Origin: Leuctra nigra
Taxonomy: Eukaryota; Arthropoda; Insecta; Plecoptera; Leuctridae
DNA length: 64,000 nt
NCBI GenBank assembly: GCA_934045905.1
Contig: OW203771.1
Location: forward strand, 19,023,701 to 19,087,700
Reading direction: 5' to 3'
Shown here: one piece after another, positions 22,008 to 34,317 of the stretch
Numbering within the stretch: position 1 is the stretch's first letter
Layout of the letters: every line of letters starts with the position of its first letter
Position numbers and translations under genes: made by a program
The notes under the pieces: model-generated
What the model saw: the letters and a program-made list of their open reading frames with translations, nothing else
What the model was told of the DNA's origin: nothing
Database searches by the model: none

Positions 22008-22260
22008 AGTTGCTCACGACCACATTTACTGAACAACAACTTCTATGTCACAGTCTGTGTCACAAAGTTGTTCACGGCCACATTTACTGAACAACAACTT
22101 CTATGACACAGTCTGTGTCACAAAGTTGTTCACGGCCACATTTACTGAACAACAACTTCTATGACACAGTCTGTGTCACAAAGTTGTTCACGGCCACATT
22201 TATTGAAAAACCTTGTGACAAGACTGTGTCACAGAAGTTGTTCAATAAATGTGGCCGTGT
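22008..22260. repeat. 58-bp tandem repeat ending in an inverted copy
   Basis: Three to four units of gttgttcacggccac...ttctatgacacagtctgtg, followed by an inverted unit (actgtgtcacagaagttgttc...ggccgtg). The whole block can fold back on itself. There is no coding capacity. Confidence 0.85.
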
Positions 22261-23131
22261 AAATCGGGCTTAAGGTCGGGGACAGGACCGGCAAAGATGA
22301 ACCCACTTTATCATTGCCACGTATAGGGTGATCCATGATAGAAAGAGTTCATCTTTGAGTTAATTTGTTACCGTACAGACCGTGGAAAGAGCCGAAACAA
22401 AATGCGGCAAAGAAGCAGTGATAAAATAGCTGAAATTAAGACAGATTAATGTCTTTAAGACATTTTACAAATATTTCCAAACACGCATGTCTGTTAAATG
22501 TTAATCATTTGATGATAACGACAGATTGGTCTGAAAATTGTGTAAAATACCTAAAATGTTGGTCTTCTTAATGGCATAGCTGTGACAAAGTTTTCAGCAG
22601 ATCGATAAAACGGTTAATTTTGTAATTTTTAAAATCACCTAGTTTTAAAACTATTCTCGAGACTGCTCTATAACATTAATTGGGTGCACAAAATTTCAGA
22701 TCGATCTGTTGAATGGCTTCACGTAGGCATTGCCTACAACAAACAACACACAAAACAAATATGGTATTAAATGAGACATTTCTTTGAACTTTCAACATAA
22801 ACTTATTTATTATTAAGTATAGATAAATTTACGTTGAAAGTTCAAAGAATTGTCTTATTTAATAATTTATCGTGAACTAAGATCTGAATAATTTACAATT
22901 TACAAATAGGGTGGTTGCATCATCCTGGTTGCTATGATAACATACCTCAATCCTTGTGGGGAGGGGGGGGGGGGGGGGGGAGGGCAAAACACATTTAGCG
23001 CATATTTCAGCTTCAATCACCCCAAACCAAAATTGGATTTAAAATGGGATTTTAAGAAATTGTTAATAAATGCAGTAATGCAGTGTTGAAATTAATTATA
23101 CTTCTCTGATAATATTGTATTTTAATAATTT
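22261..23131. other. Intergenic AT-rich DNA with a G-run
   Basis: A poly-G stretch (about 22960-22980) is the only marked feature, along with a stretch of imperfect inverted repeat near 22775-22855 (tttctttgaactttcaa). No gene seen. Confidence 0.45.
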
Positions 23132-26100
23132 TCATGAACAAACATTCCATACTTTCAGGAATGAATAGGCCTTGTTAGAAACCTGCAAAGAAATACAAAT
23201 ATTAGAGATTACAGCTCATTTTGTCTGTCTTATCAATTGGATCTAATTTTGACCTAGTTATCCACAGAAAATAATTACTGGAAAGAGACCTAATTAATAT
23301 TAATATTTATTTGTGTGTACAAGAACAAGTGAACAAGTGAATTGTGTATGTATTTGTGTGTAACTGTACAAGCTATGGTCACTCATGAGAATCTATTGAT
23401 ACTAAATTTACATTCCTCAATTCTACGATTACGATTACGCGTAGGTAAGCTACGCGCACGACGATTTACAAAGAAAATATTTCGTTATGAAGTTTGTCAA
23501 AATAAATATTGTTAGTACCAACAGTAAATTTATGGTTTTCAATTGACTTCGGTTATTTCGATAATTGAAAATATTATCATCGAAATCAAATACATCCGAG
23601 TCTACGCTACTTACTGAAACGAAGACCTCGAAAGAGAGTGGAATGTATCCGAAAGCTGTCAAGTATCGAGGTCTCTGCGCTGCTGACATGATGATGCACA
23701 TCGACTTTCTGAGACTGGACGATGCGTTGAGCCAATCACAGTCGTACACGGCAAACACGATGTCGGAACTCTGCAAGCAGTGAAGATAAAGTAAGACGAG
23801 TGAAATTAACCGGGAAGTCACTCGGAATACGCTCAGTGATACGCGTTGATAAGCGAGCATTTTGCTCGACAGAACTTGAAAACGATTGTGAAGACAACCT
23901 AATCAAACGCGTCGAAGAATCAGTGAAAATAATGTATTTTAAAAATTTGGACAAATATAAAAAAATCGTAAAATGTAATTGCAACAATATTACGTAATAA
24001 TTGAGCGAGCGCAGCGAACGTCACCACGGTACTATTATGGCACTTTCTCTGTGTTTTTTTTGCCTGCACTGCCCAGGTCAAACCGCACAACCAATCGATC
24101 TGAAATTTTGCACACATACTAACATAATCTATGCGGTCTCTGGGATCGTTTTTAAACAGGATCCTATGATTGGTTAAAATTTAAACAAATTATCTTTCGA
24201 ATGGTTAGTCCGATCAATTTGAAACTTTGCAAAGTCATTGAAACCAACATGGTCCCCAATCTTACAAAGTTTCAGCCAAATCCTCCCACTGGTTAAAATT
24301 TGAATTCTTGTGATTTTTTAAATTAAGGGGGGGATCTTTTAATGCCTTGCTAACTTTTAAACAGTCAATTATGACTACATTGCCATGGCAACAACCAACG
24401 GCCCTTAAACTAGAACTGATTAACCGATCAACTTAAAACTTAGCATGGTCATTGAACATGCCATCTGCCATCTGACCATCTTGGTCAGGGACCAAGATTT
24501 TAGGTATCATTTGCCATTAAAGTCTAATCTGTCGTTATTTTCAAAGTTATTGTCATTTTAATGACATTTTATTCTATAATCTTGAAATATTTGAAAAATG
24601 TCTAGTACTAAATTTTCATCCAGTGCCTTCTTGATGCTTCAGTTCCAAGGCCTGTAGAGCAGCTGGTACAATTCAATATGGATGCATATCTTTTCCGTGC
24701 GTTACGAAATTCCGGTTTGAGATTTTGAACGTATCGGTGCTCGCTCATCAACGCGTTACATGGATACTCACCTGGCTACTCAAATGCGTCGACAACGCGC
24801 ACATGTAGGCCCATGTTATGACGCACACAATTGCCACACATATGTGACCCGCGGTTCTTGGACTTAACGAAGGTGACTGAAATCATTGAGAAAGTCCGAA
24901 ATCAATTTTCTCGAATTTGCATTGCACACGTTTGGAATGATGTTCGATCAAATGTAATATGTACCTAATAAAATCTTTTCACTAAGACGGTCATACACTA
25001 AGACCGTCATACTGTAAAGCCCGTTTTACATAAAGCGCGTTTCGCGTTTTGCGTTACGCGTTTTTAATTTTTTTATAACACCTAGAAGAGGCTGTCGAAA
25101 ACAGAATGTTGATATACATTTATTATTCTTGTTAGTAACAATTTGGGTGCTATTAGATATGATTAGATGGAATAATATGCACAGGTAAGAAATTATTAAC
25201 ATTTTAGTCTTATTTTGCAGTTTTTTTATAGTTTATTTTATAGTTTACGTATAGTGACGTCATTTTCGCCACAGGTAAGAAGTTATTAACATTTTAGTCT
25301 TATTTTGCAGTTATTTTATAGTTTATTTTATAGTTTACGTATAGTGACGTCATTTTCGCCACGCGCGGTACTGAAAATACCTCCTGACAATCGAGATGGG
25401 GTGGCTTAAAAATAAAACGCGTGCGGCGAAATTTTCGGTTGTTTTGATGGGTAAAAAAAAAACGCGAAACGCAAAACGCGAAACGCGCTTTATGTGAAAG
25501 CGGCTTAAGACCAAGCTAAGACAATTCGAAAAAGTACGCCAAAGCATGCTAGAGATCTAGCCCGCCGGTAAGACGGTCGTAGCACCAGTCACGTGACATT
25601 AAAATTAATATTAAATTCGGACTAGGCCGGGGCTACCATGGACCGTCTTATCTCGGTCTTACCGTGGTCTTAGCGTGAAAAAACACGATATTAGGTAAGT
25701 GTCCTGATATCAACAAATTCAACTACATTGAAGTAAGATTCTCTTAAACAATGCTCATGTCACAGTAACAATTACCTAATTTTGGATAAATGATTTGCCA
25801 TGTTTGATATAACTTATATTCAGTCATTTGTTAAAATAACTGTAACTGTTTTAACTGTAAAATTTATTTTTAGTAGGATACCTGCTCAAAATACCATGGT
25901 ATCCTACGTATTATTCGGCGCCAAAGGACAGAATTTCGACGCGATGGGAAGAAACAGAGTTTGTTTTTTTATCCCCGTCCTTATGTATCTACAATGCGAC
26001 AGTTGAACAATGGTATTGTGGGCACCGTATGATTGTTCTGCTGAGGTTCCCCGTTAGATTTAGAACATATAGTCGAAATTAGTCAAATAAATAATATTGA

Positions 26101-27659
26101 AGCATCAAACAAAAGAACTCCAACAAAATGTTTAAATTAAGTTATTATACATTTCATGCGAATTAACTCATAGTTTTGAATTTCATTTATCATTTATCGA
26201 TGCACAGGTAATGAATAGAATTACCTCACATTGAGCTGATTCATTTAGCTCTTTATTATAATACTAGAGGGTCCCGTCATGTATAACATGACCAATGCGC
26301 ACCAGTGAGGTATGCATAAATATTAAATATAAAAAGACAGCAATATTTGTCAGCAGATTGTGCGTCGTTAATACACACGTTACGTAATTAACAGACCAAA
26401 TGCCCAACAAAATACGTAAATGAGGTACGAAGGAAGGCAATTTAATCATACCTATTATGGTAAATCAATTACATAAGTCTTCAAATGTAAACCATGACCA
26501 TGAGTATTAGTAAGAAAATTAAGAAAATGTATAGTGTCATAATGCGCCGTTAAAATATAGGTGAAGTTGAGATCGTGACCCGATACACACGACACATTCT
26601 TTATTTGTGATACCAATTCATAGTTTGCACGTGACATCATCTCATTGTTGAGAGGCCATATTGGTGTAACGTGTCAGAACGGCTGTCAATCTGTGTTTCG
26701 GTATTGTGGTGATATAATGGTTACCTGTGCAATAAACTGCAGAAGAAATTCTTATGGGTATAAAACCACCTCATATACCAAATATCTTTGATTAACCGCT
26801 TATAATTAGCATTAATCGACTTGACATCTGTAAAATGGTTTGAATTTACTTTTTACATTGTTGATGAAAAACAAATGAAGCTCATGCAAACTATGAATGC
26901 ATGGTGAGCTTCATTATATCCGTTTCTCTGAGGTCGAGGTAGGTATAAGAGCGGAAGGTCATATGTTTTGGATTTCTCATTGCACACTTTTGGAATGGTA
27001 ATCAAGCTCTATAAGTACCTACCATTGGACTGATGTTAACAAATACAGTTATATTGAAGTATAGGTACCCTTACAGAAGGCCCATGTCACCATTACAAAT
27101 ATGATTGGATAAAGAATTCAGCTCAGAATTACTGGTTATTGAGATCACTTTAAGAATCATTAAAATTGACTTCCGCCCATCTGCCTCTAAGGTACCTATC
27201 AGTATGCAATGTAAAAATTTAAGCATTGATGTTTAAAACATTACCAACAGTAACTTGACGTCGTTTACATGACTCAATACACACCACTCTTAGTAAATAA
27301 GAAACGAAGGAAAATTATTTCCCAAGAAAATGTATAATATAACTCCATCGACTTTGGTTTGATCATGTTCACGGCCTACGAAATTCAGAGCAAGAGAAAA
27401 TAAGAAAAATAACATTTGAAGTTTCTTGCCGAGATGACGTTTTTAATGTCATGTGCTGGTTTAGACCGTATTAGTATCTTATTATGAATTTATTATAATT
27501 ACAAAAGGATAAGGTGCTCGTCTTAGGTGAGTTTCGGTTATTAATTTATTCACAAAAGGCAGAAGATGTAATTTTAGACATGATGGCAATAAAACGCCTC
27601 CATCTTAGTTATAGTTTTCAATAAATACCAATGTCAAATCGAAGCGCGCAACCGTTCCT

Positions 27660-27695
<36 letters not shown>

Positions 27696-29900
27696 GACAG
27701 ACAGAACTGGGTAACTATAAGTAAGATTTAACTGCGCATGTAAATGATAAATTAAAATCAAAACTATACATTTATTCTCATGAAATGTATACTATTAGTT
27801 CAAAACATTTTGGATTTCATTTGTTTGTTATTTAAATATTTGTATGACTAGTTTTGAATATGTATTCACAATCTTATGGGGACATGCGTTTGACAACTTA
27901 CCCGAAATATATAAACAATAAAAAGCGCCATAAGGATCATATTGACGATAAGTTGGTAGCTTGCTCTTAAACCGTACACGAAATTCATTTCTCCTGATAA
28001 CCTGCAATATTAATAAACACAGAAATATAAATACTTTGCAATGAAAGAAATTTTATTTATTTCTTCATGAGTTGTTACTCACCGTATGACTCACCTAATA
28101 AGATTCACGTGCTTCTTCACATATCCCGCCAACAATCTCTTCACTTCCATCTCAATTTTATATTTATTCCCAAGTCTATCAAAATGTCCAACTTGCTTGA
28201 ATCTGACTCTCTTGGAAATTGAAGTTATTTCAAGTACTGGTCTTGTTATTTGGTTATCAAACCGTTTAATTATGTCCCTTTCCTTTCGGACTATGTTTTC
28301 TTTAGCCGTTGTAAAAATGTGTTGAAATTGATGTTGCAATATTTTAAAATGCTGTGATATTTGTATTATAACTACTAAAGCGGCTATTAAATCCATAATT
28401 AAAATTTGATGAAATATTATCATCGAAAATTGTTGTATGCAGTAAGCAATCACATAACCATAATAGCTGGTTACATCAAACGGATACCAAGCCCTAGAAA
28501 GTAAGATAACTGTCAGTAGGGAGGGAATTTGTCGTTGTCTGCATGAGACAGCGAAGTCCTTTCCCCCACAATCAGCACCCACTTTTCATCAACAAGAATG
28601 TCAGTAAAATGGGATCAATAGTTTTATGATTGATTTAGATCGGGAGTCAATGGAGGAGAGCCGAAGAACATCAAATGTGGCGTATTTGAAACGGTATTTG
28701 AGGTTAGAATGCGTTTCAGAAGATGTTGTAGTCATGGATGTTTCAGTCGGGGAGGAGGAGGGGTAATACTCGCCATTTCAGTGTACACTTTAGCTTTTTT
28801 CTGATTTTACGTGATTTTTAAAATACTTGTAAAATATTTGATGCATTTTTTTTATTGATTTTTGTAAAAACATATTTTTGTTTTTCAAGTGATTTTTTAT
28901 TACACTGTTAATTTATAGTTGTTCACCCCTCGGTTTCAGAGGAGAAAGGTACCGATCAGATCAATTCAGGAATAATTTAATTGCATGCGAAGAAAGAAGC
29001 TAAACCAACCTGTACATCAATTCCCTCTCTTTAGCTTCAAATAAAAAAAACAACGTGCTTCCACACAGATTTACAAATGACGCAAACCCAATGAAAAGTG
29101 CTGAAATTGTGATTCCCAGCTTCCTTGGTGCTTCCATCATCATTGGTAATTCTCCAGTTAAACCACGATTCATTTCCAGAAGAGACTCGACAATATTTCT
29201 GAGTTGGTGACCTCGAGTAAGATGAATGAACATTTGTACTCCAAGCATTCCAAAACCAGTCACCACAACTATATTCTCAAAGACAAACATCCTGTTATTC
29301 CAGTTTAAATACAGGTCCATTGGTCCAGATAAAAGACACGCAAATGCAATCCACATCGTCCAAAGGGAGACCCAAAAAGTACTCCAAGTTTTAATGAGTG
29401 TCGGTAGTTTCTTTCGAGATGGAAATAAACCTGAAAATTAATTGTATTAAATATTTACCCTATAAAAACACAATAAAGAACTGTCTACTTTCCTTTATTA
29501 CAGCAAAAAAATCTTGTGAAATAATACCAACTGCAAGATGAAAAGATTTTCCTCCTCTGGGATTAATGAACCCGGCTCCTCTGAATGTCCAGTCCAGTGC
29601 TCTACGTACGGAAATCTTTTCATCTTCCAGTTGGGTTTTATTTCACATAAAACGCCACATATGTCATATAAAAGATCTTAACAAACACATCACAGTAAAT
29701 GAGACTTTTAAACGAACTTTGTGTTGTTTAGACTCGTTTTACAAACAATCACTTTGCAGAACATCAAGAAACTCACCGAAAAACACCAGCAGGTTGACAT
29801 AAAAGTTTATGCATGACTCTTGATTTTGACGCAATTCTTCCATGAACATCTCTTTTAAATTTTCAGCATTTTGTAAATCGTCCATCTGATGAAATTCCAT
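23132..29900 (-). CDS. Odorant receptor OrA (insect 7tm_6 family)
   Basis: Seven exons: 29900-29777, 29430-29010, 28493-28095, 28001-27902, 24876-24772, 23770-23615 and 23182-23132, phases 1,2,2,0,0,0, encoding 451 residues. An acceptor just upstream of the ATG codon implies a 5'-UTR intron. Seven hydrophobic segments follow the odorant-receptor plan, with TM1 near WTMWIAFACLL and TM2 near IVVVTGFGMLGVQ. The TM4 region contains YGYVIAYCIQQFSM and TM6 GHICVAIVCVITWAYM. The C-terminal block has the family signature AVYDCDW, then IIMSAAQRPRYLTAF and LSFEVF, and the last exon ends KAYSFLKVWNVCS. Exons 4, 5 and 6 are exactly as long as those of OrB and OrC (100, 105, 156 nt). These receptors form ligand-gated cation channels with Orco in olfactory neurons. 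The ligand cannot be inferred. Confidence 0.92.
24001..24757. mobile_element. Dispersed CGCGTTGATGAGCGAGC-family copy in OrA intron 5
   Basis: Runs from ttgagcgagcgcagcg to ggtgctcgctcatcaacgcg, in the same orientation as 36228-37127. Internal sequence is built from diverged sub-repeats (gatcaacttaaaac, accaacatggtccc). No coding capacity. Confidence 0.7.
25018..25505. mobile_element. Inverted-repeat element with internal duplication in OrA intron 4
   Basis: Ends agcccgttttacataaagcg and cgctttatgtgaaagcggct, extended by gcgtttcgcgttttgcg, are inverted repeats flanked by TAA on both sides (a 3-bp duplication would suit PIF/Harbinger). A segment of about 91 bp (acaggtaagaaattattaac...) is tandemly duplicated inside, at about 25180-25362. 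Confidence 0.7.
25506..26716. other. OrA intron 4, middle part
   Basis: Contains a second palindromic pair around the preceding element (aagacggtc motifs at about 24985 and 25570) and otherwise AT-rich DNA. No exon with a fitting phase was found here. Confidence 0.4.
26717..26791 (+). pseudogene. Possible THAP-domain start fragment
   Basis: ATG followed by VTCAINCRRNSYGYK matches the beginning of THAP zinc-finger domains (M-V-x-C-x4-C pattern, roughly MVxCAxxNCxNRS). The frame stops after 24 codons and no further THAP motif (FP...W) is seen nearby. It could be a first exon or a remnant of a P-element-like transposase. Weak evidence. Confidence 0.25.
26932..27212. mobile_element. MITE, cctcagaggtagaag family copy
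   Basis: Inverted ends (tctgaggtcgaggtag... / ...tgcctctaaggtac) with internal similarity to 14590-14854 and 18768-18968. It lies in OrA intron 4. Confidence 0.5.
27661..27704. repeat. AC/AGAC microsatellite
   Basis: (AC)15 followed by (AGAC)3-4 in OrA intron 4. Confidence 0.95.
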
Positions 29901-30367
29901 CTTTTCCGCCCTGGTATAAAAAACAAGCAAGACAAAGTAGCCCTCAGTAGTCAACTATGTTCGTCGCACTTAGCGCGAACATTGTCATGGGGTCATATCG
30001 ATTGCTTTCAAAAAGGAGAAAGCGTGTTCTCTAGTGTTAAAAATTTAATGTAATGTGTATATAGATCTCCCCCCCCCCCTCCCCTAGTAGGTGATTGTAT
30101 TATGCTTCGTCGAGGTAAAATCAATGGATAAATGGTTTATTCATACTTACCTCAGTTTCACTTTCAATCTTCTTGCTCCATACAAACTATGCCCATAGTT
30201 AACTAATAGCTAGTTTGGGACAATACGCTTGAAAAAAATAAATTATTTAATTCCATAATACATTATCTTGACCTAAATTCTGGACCATAATTTTCATCAA
30301 TTTCGATCGTATTTTTATCACACTAATAGGAATATAGAATATATTTTTTAAATTTCTTTGATTAAGA

Positions 30368-30746
30368 GGGCTGAGTAGTGAGCGTGGCCTTTAAAAGTTT
30401 TTAATCGATTTCTATCAATATCTTTTACCAATGTAATTGTTAACAAAATAGGGCTTTGTACGAGTATTTACAACAGTTCAATGAAAATAATTTCATAGTT
30501 TGGAATAAGTTATTAGTTTTATTTTGTCCAACAGATGTTTAGTGCCATAATTTTACTAATTTTCGGGCACTAAACGTCGCTGTAGGACAAATTAAATCTA
30601 ATAAACCATTACAAGCTTTGGAATTATTTTCATTGAACTGTTCTGAATACTCGTACAAAGCCCTATTTTGTTAACAATTATATTGGTAAAAGATATTGAT
30701 AAAAATCGATTAAAAAACTCTTCAAGGTCAAACTCACTACCCAGCC
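30368..30746. mobile_element. Foldback MITE, copy 2
   Basis: Nearly identical in length and sequence to 21111-21488, again almost fully palindromic. It lies upstream of OrA. The preceding 29901-30367 holds the OrA upstream region and a short C-run (30068-30080) with nothing else recognised. Confidence 0.85.
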
Positions 30747-30818
30747 GTCTTAATGCATTATAAGGATTGCGAAGCTGCGAAATAGCTGGGCGACGACGTT
30801 ACTAACCCCAGCGCCACT

Positions 30819-31170
30819 AGCGAGAGAAATCGGCAAAAATGTGAGACGAAGAATCAGCAATTTTTAATCTCTCATTGGCCGTGGCCATAGCAACCGATAA
30901 AAATCCACAGATAACTCAAAAAAGCTCAGAATTGGTAAAAGAGAGGAGCAAACTAATAATAGTTTCAGTGGAATTGTTTACACTTAATACATTTTGCACA
31001 GCGAAATATCATTTGGCGTATTATTGTAAGAATGCATACAATGAGTAATGTTTACTAATTGCTGCAACTAAGGGTATGAGGATCATACCAAGAGTTGCTA
31101 ATTTATGCCACTCATCACGCTGTCTGTCTTTTTCAGAAACAAAAGTGAGTCAACACTCGGTGCCTATAGC
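30819..31170. repeat. 350-bp dispersed repeat, copy 1
   Basis: Matches 57609-57967 over its whole length (cgagagaaatcggcaaa...tctcattggccgtggcc...actcggtgcctatagc). No coding frame is shared and no inverted ends were seen. Class unknown. Confidence 0.8.
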
Positions 31171-32084
31171 GTTTGGGGGGCCTGAAGTCCATCGGCTATT
31201 AGGCCAACAATGTTATTGCTTATGGAACAATGCGGGTTCGGGGCGCGAGCATAGCTCAACGGAAATTATAATTTCAAGGATGTATTTCGTGCGATTCTAC
31301 CCGATTTGTAAACTATTTTAATACATTTTTATCTGTACGAAAAATTATTGGGTGGACTGAAAAGCGTGCTCCGAATTGAAGTGCTGTGCCCCTTCCTACA
31401 GTTTTGTGGGATTTTCCCACAAAACACAACCATAATATGTTATTTTTAATTTTATTCCATTTGAGAGCAAGAGATTGTAAGTGCTCAGAACCCTCACTAA
31501 ATCGTCGTGTAAGGGCTTTGACCTCCCCCCCCCCAGCCCCCGGGGGAGGGGGTCAATTGCACTAACACGACGATATAGCTTTTAAAATTAGCTATAAACA
31601 CGGTGCACCAAGAATCTTTTGAATTTTAAAATAAAGATTTTACTTGGCTTGTTTTTTGATATCACTATAGTGCCAATTTTTAGATTTTTTTTTTTTTTAG
31701 TTATGGACACCAGTTTAACTTTCTAATAATTTTATATCTGATTTGATTGCTACATATTGGGTATATTGGGTAATGGGAATTAGTACATTGACTCTGTTTA
31801 TTATCTCTGTAAAATTGTCAATAAGATAAAGCCCTGGTTACCATGGTAACAGCACGTCAACACTGCACATGCTATTTATAGTAAACTTCACCTTATCGGA
31901 GCATTGATAAACTATTGCTGGATTTAGTTTGTCCTTTATCTCACATTAAAAGTGCCAAGTTTATTTATTTTGCTTCAACTGTAAAACTGTAGTTTTCTGT
32001 ATAAACGACTGTATACTGCTATTGTCATTGTGTTACAATGATGTTTTAATATGGTGTTCGTCTTACTTCTCTGAAACTGCTCGA
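31171..32084. other. Intergenic, with degraded MITE arm
   Basis: About 31590-31720 resembles the right arm of the CCCCATAAAAAACACTCC MITE (cttggct...tttgatatcacta...aatttttagattt). A C/G-rich stretch is at 31528-31552. No gene seen. Confidence 0.45.
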
Positions 32085-32522
<438 letters not shown>

Positions 32523-32861
32523 TTATTGGGATTTAGGGAATAGTGATGCAGATAGATAAGGATAGACGGTGAGAGGAAGGATAACGTGACCTAATTGTAG
32601 CATTTCCTCTCGACACGATAAAGCCCGGTAAGGAAGAACTGCCGCTGACGTAATGATGTTAGTTTTGTGATGAAATTTGCCAATGATAGAAAGTGCAGTT
32701 AAAAGTATGGAAGAATCCTTTACGAATCAATTGTACGAGTGAGCTTATAAGAGTCAGATTTAAGGGGTGGGGGGGACACGTTTTCTCAGTCTGGAGGCAA
32801 ATACTGCGGAAGTTTAGATTAGTTTTGTTTCTAATCAAATACTGGCAGATTATTAATTCTT

Positions 32862-33120
32862 AACAGAGCCGAGGCTCCACAAGTGAGAATGTAATATAGA
32901 GAAGCGAGGAGAGGAAACCCGGTACCGGCATGTAGCCTTCTCCTTACGAAAGGTACCAAGGAGGCCAACGGCTTAACGTCCCATCCGAAGGACGGTGTGA
33001 CATTCACAGCACGGGCCTCCACAACCCGCGCCGTCGAGAGACTGATAACAGGTGGAGGGAGGTCGTCACACTAACCTCCAAACACCCCAGTCTCTCTGGC
33101 CCAACGGCAGAGTAAAAGTT
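32862..33120 (-). repeat. Dispersed GC-rich repeat, copy 2
   Basis: Reverse-complement relative of 853-1040 (gagccgaggctccac...cggcttaacgtcccatccg...cacgggcctccacaacc), extending about 60 bp further on one side. Confidence 0.65.
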
Positions 33121-33393
33121 ATTTCTTTTTTTATTATTATTTTTAAGTCAAAAGGAATAACGGAATTATAGGAAATTGTAAAGTTAGAGAATAGGACACA
33201 TTTTCTTTATCTTCAGCCTTTTCCCAGTGGGGTCGGTGACATGGCACACACACTCTTCCAGCGGGGTAACGATCCTGACAGTCTCCAACTGACAGATTGA
33301 GTTCCCGCTTGTCTTCCTCCACTTCCTTCTCCGAGGAAATGTAGGTGATGATCTAACGATAACGAGACATCAGATAACCTCCTCCTGTTACAG

Positions 33394-34317
33394 ATGGCGT
33401 TCTACATCAAGTGCGCCTCCAGTAACCTCGTGCTGGACATCCAGGGCGGACAGAGATGTCAGGAGGCGAACATCATCCTCTACCACTACACGGGCTCCAG
33501 TAACCAACTGTGGAAGTACAAGAACGGGATGATCTACAGCGAGCTGAACCAGTCAGTAAAATCTAACTGAATGTCTGTACCTCAGATGTAGAAGGCCGAT
33601 GTCTATAAAGAATCATCGAAATGGACATCCAGCCTTCTGCCTCTAAGTATAGATATATTATACATCAGTATTGTACAGGAACCCCTTAAAAACTTTCACA
33701 TATTATATTTCTAACAATTTTTGCCCCCCCCCCCCCCCCCCCCCCAAAAAAAAATGGTTATTTCGGCATCCCAAATTTGTGCCATAGCAACGTCATTTGA
33801 CAAGTATTTGGGGCTACACAAATGTGAAGGCTGCCCACCAATCTCATATTTAGAGTGAATACTTGTGAAATAAATATATATGATTGAAGATGGTACACAA
33901 AGGTACAAGATAGTACAAGATGATAATATTATGCAATATTAAATTATCCATGCTCATTTTCCAGTTAAATATTTATTTATAAAAAGTGATTCAACTTTTA
34001 TTTTCAGCCTGTAAGCAATAACGCTCATATCAGATTTACTAACCATTGACAGATGGGCCAGTATTTGATGACTTCTTGCTGTTGGTTCCAGGATGGTCCT
34101 AGACGTGAGCCAACGTAACGGGGAGATTGTCACATGGCCAGGGAAGCGGTCCATCAACCAGCTGTGGACGTTCTCGACAGATCAGACCATCCGATGCGGT
34201 AACGGCGCTGTTCTCACAGTGCAGGGCAACCAGTTCAGAGAACACGCCAAGCTCGTGGGACAGGCCTGGACCAATCGCATCACGCAGAAGTTCATCGTGA
34301 TTCCAGTGTCATCGTGA
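33394..34317 (+). CDS. Ricin-B-type (beta-trefoil) lectin-domain protein 3
   Basis: Exons 33394-33551 (158 nt) and 34092-34317 with a phase-2 intron encode 127 residues. The acceptor ttacag lies directly before the ATG, as expected for a 5'-UTR intron. The donor is a weaker GTCAGT, chosen because it is the only one giving the correct phase and the junction NQ-MVLDV. Trefoil lobes: LVLDIQGG/NQLWKY, MVLDVSQRNGE/NQLWTF, VLTVQGN/TQKFIV. There is no signal peptide. The third lobe and stop codon form the first unit of a fourteen-copy tandem array, so the natural 3'-UTR is not obvious. No AATAAA was noticed in the array. Confidence 0.88.
33575..33650. mobile_element. Deletion-derived MITE, cctcagaggtagaag family
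   Basis: Only about 76 bp: the left end ctgtacctcagatgtagaagg and right end ccttctgcctctaag remain close together. In the lectin gene 3 intron. Confidence 0.55.

Noticed and set aside
26455..26640. Minus-strand frame with MSRAN, similar to the last large exon of OrB and OrC
   Set aside because: Only five residues match, the surrounding sequence lacks the Y..W and RA..P pattern, and the proper exon for OrA was found at 23615-23770.
33711..33908. Frame beginning in a C/G run
   Set aside because: Driven by a homopolymer tract of uncertain length; no similarity recognised.
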